41,977 nucleotides of DNA from positions 1 through 41,977 of the IMG/VR virus record IMGVR_UViG_3300031565_000109; one strand, 5' to 3'. Each line of letters begins with the position of its first letter. The first letter of the stretch is position 1. This document shows positions 38,874-41,977 of this stretch, piece after piece. The position numbers and the translations under genes are program-made. Under the pieces are notes generated by a model, which was not told the origin of the DNA, searched no databases, and saw nothing but the letters and a program-made list of their open reading frames with translations. This DNA is from a virus.

Positions 38874-39068
38874 TCACAACCCCAACTGGCCGGAGTCCAG
38901 CAGGTCCACCGTGGCCGGGTCCATCCCCATCGCTTCTGCCTCCTGCCAACGGGCCAGCTCAGCCCGCCCCTCAAGGCTGTCAGGGTAAACGTCGGGGTCC
39001 CTGAGACGACCACGGGCACCATAGAGCACGTCATCGACTTCCCGGTTGAATAGCTTTTCTTCATCCAT
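38874..39068 (-). CDS. Small acidic protein
   Basis: 64 aa from ATG 39068 (GGAGGTGGGT before it). Begins MDEEKLFNREVDDVLYGARG; helical with RAELARWQEAEAMGMDPATV and ending LLDSGQLGL. First gene after promoter/operator copy D, so it may be the first product of an early transcript. Highly acidic small early phage proteins are often regulators or host inhibitors, but nothing here identifies a target. Confidence 0.58.
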   Translation of the reverse strand: MDEEKLFNREVDDVLYGARGRLRDPDVYPDSLEGRAELARWQEAEAMGMDPATVDLLDSGQLGL

Positions 39069-39084
39069 ACCCACCTCCATTCTC

Positions 39085-39115
39085 ATTATAGGTCACTAGA
39101 ACCTTTTGCTGGCAA
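39085..39115 (-). promoter_or_regulatory. Promoter at operator copy D
   Basis: TTGCCA (39115-39110, 5/6 match to -35) and a perfect TATAAT (39090-39085) on the minus strand, separated by 19 bp. The -35 lies in the proximal palindrome. Start site would be near 39078, about 10 bp before ATG 39068, leaving a very short leader containing GGAGG. Confidence 0.65.
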
Positions 39116-39147
39116 AAGAAAACCGCCTCCTGACTTTTGCGCAAAAG
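39103..39147. promoter_or_regulatory. Paired-palindrome operator, copy D
   Basis: CTTTTGC-TG-GCAAAAG (39103-39118) and the perfect palindrome CTTTTGCGCAAAAG (39134-39147), centres 30 bp apart. The distal palindrome follows directly after the stop of the Gam-like gene (TGAGCCTTTTG). This is the most symmetrical of the four copies and has the best promoter. Confidence 0.7.
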
Positions 39148-39149
39148 GC

Positions 39150-39587
39150 TCAGCCCTCTGGGATGACCGTTACTGAGGGTGCGCCCTGGCTCTCCGTCCG
39201 GTACTCCAGCAACCAGACATGCTCAGGAAGTTTGGCCACTGCATCCAGATCCTTCGCGTTATAGGTGATCCTCAAGGCCCCCTTCCGGTACTTGATAGTC
39301 CCATAGGTGGTCTTGATGGTGCGGGCGACCTGCAGGCCCAGGCCCTTGGCCTCAGCTTCCAGCGCAGCCAGCAACGTATCACGATTGGCATTGACCTCCG
39401 CGATAGCGGCCTCCCACTTCTTCACAGTGTTGTGTGCATGCTCCAAGTACTCACGTTGCTGCTCAGTGGCTGCCAGGTTCTCAGTTATGATCACCACCAT
39501 CCTCTCCAAGATACCAGCGGCCTCCTCCTCCACCGTCTGTACTTGCGCTTCCGCCACCACAGGTTGCCTCGTTTCCTCACTCACCAC
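39150..39587 (-). CDS. Gam / Siphovirus Gp157-like protein
   Basis: 145 aa. A long helical N-terminal half (residues about 15-85; EEAAGILERMVVIITENLAA, EYLEHAHNTVKKWEAAIAEV) is followed by KTTYGTIKYRKGALRITYNA, the T-x-x-G-x-x-x-x-R-K strand typical of Mu Gam-like and Gp157-like proteins. These bind DNA ends and protect phage DNA from host RecBCD-type nucleases, or act in replication. The location next to the DnaB helicase gene fits. GGAGGTAAGTG precedes ATG. Confidence 0.68.
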   Translation of the reverse strand: MVSEETRQPVVAEAQVQTVEEEAAGILERMVVIITENLAATEQQREYLEHAHNTVKKWEAAIAEVNANRDTLLAALEAEAKGLGLQVARTIKTTYGTIKYRKGALRITYNAKDLDAVAKLPEHVWLLEYRTESQGAPSVTVIPEG

Positions 39588-39597
39588 TTACCTCCCT

Positions 39598-40917
39598 CTA
39601 AAGCGTCACTGAATCGTTCCTATGCACCAAGTCGCTCAACTGCCCCTGGCCCCCACGTCGCAGGTATGCCACGCCGCACGGCCCATCCCTATGTTTGGCT
39701 ACAATGGCCTCCGTCACAAACTGCATCGGGCTTTCCGGATCGTAACGCCCTGCCCAGTAGAGCAGGATCGCCACGTCCGCATCGTACTCCAGGTCTCCGG
39801 TCTCTTTGAGGTCTGCCAGCATAGGTCTCGGGGGCTTGCGGCTCTCCACGGCCCTACTCAAGGTACATACCGCAATCACCGGGACCTCGTGCTTCTGAGC
39901 CAGGGATTTCAGGCGCCGCGAGATGTAGGTCACCTCCTCCCGGCGGTCCTTGAACCTGCGTCCCCCCTCCATGCGCTGCACATGATCCACCACCACTAGC
40001 CGCGCCTTGGGGGATACCCTCATAAGCGCCGCGTCAATGCCTGCGGGTGACAGATCGTAGTCTTCCCTCAATAGAATGGGTATCTGCAGCTCCGAGGCCA
40101 CCAACCCCAGCCAGGGTAGCGTGTCCCCAACTACGTGCCCCTTGCGTATGGCATCAGAGGTGACCCCGGTAACGTAGCCAAGAATACGCCCCGCCAGCTC
40201 CGCCTCCGTGCTCTCCACAGAGAACACCACCGTCGGCCCCACGCCCAATAGGGCTAGATTTAGAGCTGCCTGTAGGCACAAAGTCGTTTTACCCATACTT
40301 GGGCTGGCCCCAATGTAACACAGGTCTCCAGCCTTCAATCCACCTATCAGGGCATCCAGGTCCCGGAACCCGAAGGGCACCCGCGCCACAGAGCCAGATA
40401 ATTCACTCCGGAGGTCTCCCCAGTAGGCTTCTAAGGCACTCTCAAAGGGTACCGCTGCCCCATGTGCCCCAGCCCGCGCAGACACCGCACTGAGCAAGCC
40501 CTGGGCCTGCTCCACAAGCTCCGGGACACCGCAACCGCCCTCTCGGGCCATGTTCTGTAGCTCAATGCCTGCGGACATCAGCCGCCGCCGGTTGGCTAGG
40601 GCCAAAACCTCGCGGGCATAAGAACTGAAATGGGCACTGGTAGGAGTGCCTTCTATGAGCAAGACCACATACGCCGCCCCGCCCACGGCCTCTAAGGCTC
40701 CCTGCTCTTCCAATGCGCCGCATAGCAGCGTGTAATCCAAAGCGGACCCAGAACGCCACAGCTCCAGCATAGCTCCATAGATCATGCCGTGGGCGTCCCG
40801 GTAAAAATCCTCGGGACGCAAAGCGGCCTCAGCCTCAGCCATGAGCGCGGGGTCAATCAGCAGACTGCCGAGGGCCGACCTCTCTATATCAACATCATAA
40901 GGAACATCCATCATCAC
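39598..40917 (-). CDS. dnaB: Replicative DNA helicase, DnaB type
   Basis: 439 aa, full length for the family. N-terminal domain (about 1-105; VDIERSALGSLLIDPALMAE, typical DnaB_N). RecA-like C-terminal domain: DLCYIGASPSMGKTTLCLQA (Walker A, about residue 205), VVFSVESTEAELAGRILGYV, KARLVVVDHVQRMEGG (Walker B), and SRRLKSLAQKHEVPVIAVCT followed by KETGDLEYDADVAILLY. It unwinds DNA at the phage fork and would be loaded by the DnaC-like protein at 32532-33479. No good Shine-Dalgarno is seen; a 17-fold GG-repeat lies 24-104 bp upstream of the start. Confidence 0.88.
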   Translation of the reverse strand: MMMDVPYDVDIERSALGSLLIDPALMAEAEAALRPEDFYRDAHGMIYGAMLELWRSGSALDYTLLCGALEEQGALEAVGGAAYVVLLIEGTPTSAHFSSYAREVLALANRRRLMSAGIELQNMAREGGCGVPELVEQAQGLLSAVSARAGAHGAAVPFESALEAYWGDLRSELSGSVARVPFGFRDLDALIGGLKAGDLCYIGASPSMGKTTLCLQAALNLALLGVGPTVVFSVESTEAELAGRILGYVTGVTSDAIRKGHVVGDTLPWLGLVASELQIPILLREDYDLSPAGIDAALMRVSPKARLVVVDHVQRMEGGRRFKDRREEVTYISRRLKSLAQKHEVPVIAVCTLSRAVESRKPPRPMLADLKETGDLEYDADVAILLYWAGRYDPESPMQFVTEAIVAKHRDGPCGVAYLRRGGQGQLSDLVHRNDSVTL

Positions 40918-40939
40918 GCCCCAAAGAAGATAAAAGAAA

Positions 40940-41021
40940 CCCTACCCTACCTCGCCATGCCAGGCCAGACCGAACCCCGCCAGACCTCGCCACACCCGGC
41001 CTCACCGTACCTCGCCACACC
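40940..41021. repeat. Array of 17 CC dinucleotides with exact 5-bp period
   Basis: On the plus strand CC occurs at 40940, 40945, 40950 and every 5 bp to 41020-41021, 17 times without a break, and the base before each CC from 40945 on is always a purine (RCCNN). On the minus strand this is GGYNN repeated. Units such as GCCAG (three times), ACCTC and GCCAC recur. The G-rich strand (GG with 3-base gaps) could fold as two-layer G-quadruplexes; as RNA it is the likely dnaB leader. It could be an origin element, a protein-binding array or a degenerate satellite. Confidence 0.8.
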
Positions 41022-41057
41022 TTAGCCACAATACACTCTCATTATAGACCGTTAGAA

Positions 41058-41210
41058 CGAATCCCCCATACGCCCATGGGGTGCACGCCACCACGGCAAG
41101 CCCCTTTTGCATGATGTACGAATCCCCCACATGCGCATGGGGTGCACGCTTCGGAGCCTTCCTGGAGTGCCGGCGACCGGACGAATCCCCCACATGCGCA
41201 TGGGGTGCAC
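41058..41210 (-). CRISPR. Mini-CRISPR array, 3 repeats and 2 spacers, no cas genes
   Basis: Three 29-bp repeats at 41182-41210, 41119-41147 and 41058-41086; on the minus strand each begins GTGCACCCCAT and ends TGGGGGATTCG, resembling type I-E repeats. The first two are identical. The last has three changes in the centre, which extend the hairpin (CCCCAT-GGGCGT-ATGGGG), as is usual for the leader-distal repeat, so the leader should be at the 41211 side. Spacers are 41148-41181 (34 nt) and 41087-41118 (32 nt). No cas gene is present in the window, so host Cas proteins would be needed to process it. Confidence 0.82.
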
Positions 41211-41244
41211 CCTTCACAATAGCGATTGCCCACGCGCTGTGGAG

Positions 41245-41262
41245 ACCCCGTCATTTCGGGGT
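41245..41262 (-). ncRNA. Right-end hairpin of the tnpB element / 3' end of omegaRNA scaffold
   Basis: ACCCCG-TCATTT-CGGGGT forms a 6-bp stem just after the tnpB stop. In IS200/IS605-type elements such a hairpin is recognised by TnpA and forms the 3' end of the TnpB guide-RNA scaffold; the 16-20 bases after it act as guide. Here those bases are 41244-41225, and the CRISPR repeat begins 34 bases after the hairpin. A diverged copy exists at 8542-8559. Confidence 0.65.
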
Positions 41263-41270
41263 TGCGGGTC

Positions 41271-41977
41271 CTATGCATCTAAAACCTCCTGCTGCCCGCT
41301 TGACGCTTCATCGGGAGGACTTAAGGCCCCTATCCCTCCACGCCCAGTGACCGCCGATTCGTCGGCCAACTTTAGCGCCGCCGCAAGAATGTTCTGGGCA
41401 GCGTTTAGGTCCCTGTCATGAACAGCCCCACAATCGCAAGTCCACCTCCTATCTGAAAGCGTCAGATTATCATTGATGCAACCGCACTCGGAGCACAGCT
41501 TACTGGACGGGAACCAACGGTCCACAAACCTCAGTTCACTGCCGCTCCACGCGGTCTTGTACGTCAACTGCTGGCGTAACCGATTGAAATTGGAGTCTGA
41601 CACGGCCTTTGCCAAGTGACGATTCTTGACCATGCCTTTGACATTCAAGTCCTCCATAGCCACCAGTCCATAGTCCCTTACCACCTCCGCCGTGGCTTGG
41701 TGCGCCGCGTTCACCCGTGTATCCTTGATGCGCTTCTGTATCCGCTGGACTCTCAGCTTTGCCCTAGCCCGCCGCTTACTCCCCTTAGTCTTGCGGGATA
41801 GTTGGCGCTGTGACCGCGCCAGTAGCTTCTCTAGCTCATAGGTAGCCTTTGGATTCTCATATCGCTTCCCATCAGAAAGCGTCATTAGCGTTTTGATACC
41901 GACGTCGATGCCCACCACAGGGTCAGCACTACGATCCGGAGGATCGGGTATCTCAGTCTCAACGACGAAGGATGCAT
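41271..41977 (-). CDS. tnpB: TnpB RNA-guided nuclease (5' end outside window)
   Basis: C-terminal 235 residues. All RuvC catalytic motifs are intact: VVGIDVGIKTLMTLSDG (Asp), DYGLVAMEDLNVKGMVKN (Glu), GAVHDRDLNAAQNI (Asp). The zinc-finger has CSECGCIND and WTCDCGA. A basic helix (LSRKTKGSKRRARAKLRVQR) precedes the second motif. In this family the protein binds an omegaRNA transcribed from the 3' end of its own gene and cuts guide-matched DNA, aiding transposon retention. No TnpA is visible in the window. The end of the gene overlaps the scaffold sequence that is also found at 8542-8650. Confidence 0.88.
   Translation of the reverse strand, partial: ASFVVETEIPDPPDRSADPVVGIDVGIKTLMTLSDGKRYENPKATYELEKLLARSQRQLSRKTKGSKRRARAKLRVQRIQKRIKDTRVNAAHQATAEVVRDYGLVAMEDLNVKGMVKNRHLAKAVSDSNFNRLRQQLTYKTAWSGSELRFVDRWFPSSKLCSECGCINDNLTLSDRRWTCDCGAVHDRDLNAAQNILAAALKLADESAVTGRGGIGALSPPDEASSGQQEVLDA

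Noticed and set aside
40940-41021. TRAP-type RNA target (NAG triplets every 5 nt).
   Set aside because: Only some units contain GAG or UAG; the fixed element is GGY, so the array does not match the known TRAP pattern although the spacing is similar.
41022-41270. Cas12-like or other cas genes linked to the mini-array.
   Set aside because: The only adjacent nuclease is TnpB; no adaptation or effector genes can be found on either strand within the window.
1-41977. Terminal direct repeat or circular overlap of the sequence ends; tRNA genes.
   Set aside because: The first and last bases do not match by eye, both ends cut through genes, and no cloverleaf-like tRNA was recognised, though a dedicated scan was not possible.

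Overview
The window holds most of the genome of a tailed, siphovirus-like phage or prophage from an unidentified GC-rich bacterium. Every convincing gene lies on the minus strand, so gene order reads from the right end to the left. The evidence for a phage is a complete set of hallmark genes: small and large terminase, a portal fused to a MuF-like domain, a protease/scaffold polyprotein, major capsid, an HK97-gp10-like protein, tail tube, tail chaperones, a 863-aa tape measure, distal tail protein and fibres. No integrase, repressor or attachment site is visible, and no identical ends show that the sequence is circular or complete. The host cannot be named from the sequence.

Right end (40918-41977): a truncated TnpB nuclease gene with intact catalytic motifs runs off the window. 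It is followed by its right-end hairpin, a cas-less mini-CRISPR array of three 29-bp repeats and two spacers, and an array of 17 CC dinucleotides (GG on the transcribed strand) spaced exactly 5 bp apart, just upstream of the DnaB helicase gene.

Replication and early region (28300-40917): DnaB-type helicase, Gam/Gp157-like protein, a possible ssDNA-binding protein, a run of tightly overlapping small genes (several zinc-binding, one ASCH-like), a DnaC-type helicase loader, a RecB-like PD-(D/E)XK nuclease, a RuvC-like resolvase and a SleB-like lytic enzyme. Most genes overlap by 1-17 nt (ATGA, GTGA, ATGGCTAG), suggesting translational coupling in long operons.

Virion region (1-28323): zinc-ribbon proteins, a clear sigma70-type promoter (27033-27061), terminases, three small proteins with a shared N-terminal motif, a DUF1566/Lcl-like protein, portal-MuF, a GIY-YIG nuclease gene, head genes, an 876-aa triple glycosyltransferase with a virion-protein-like tail, a tail tube carrying a beta-propeller, chaperones with a probable frameshift, tape measure, a distal tail protein with another propeller, a Gp37-like baseplate protein and two paralogous jelly-roll fibre proteins.

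The most unusual signals are non-coding. (1) A TnpB-less, omegaRNA-like locus at 8542-8650 matches the 3' end of the tnpB at the other end of the window, with three compensatory base-pair changes in the terminal hairpin. (2) Paired palindromes occur at four sites, always 30 bp centre to centre; three of them overlap a promoter-like -35/-10 in identical register. (3) There is the mini-CRISPR array. (4) There is the 5-bp periodic GG array. In addition, a small zinc-finger gene has an in-frame UGA between its two cysteine pairs.
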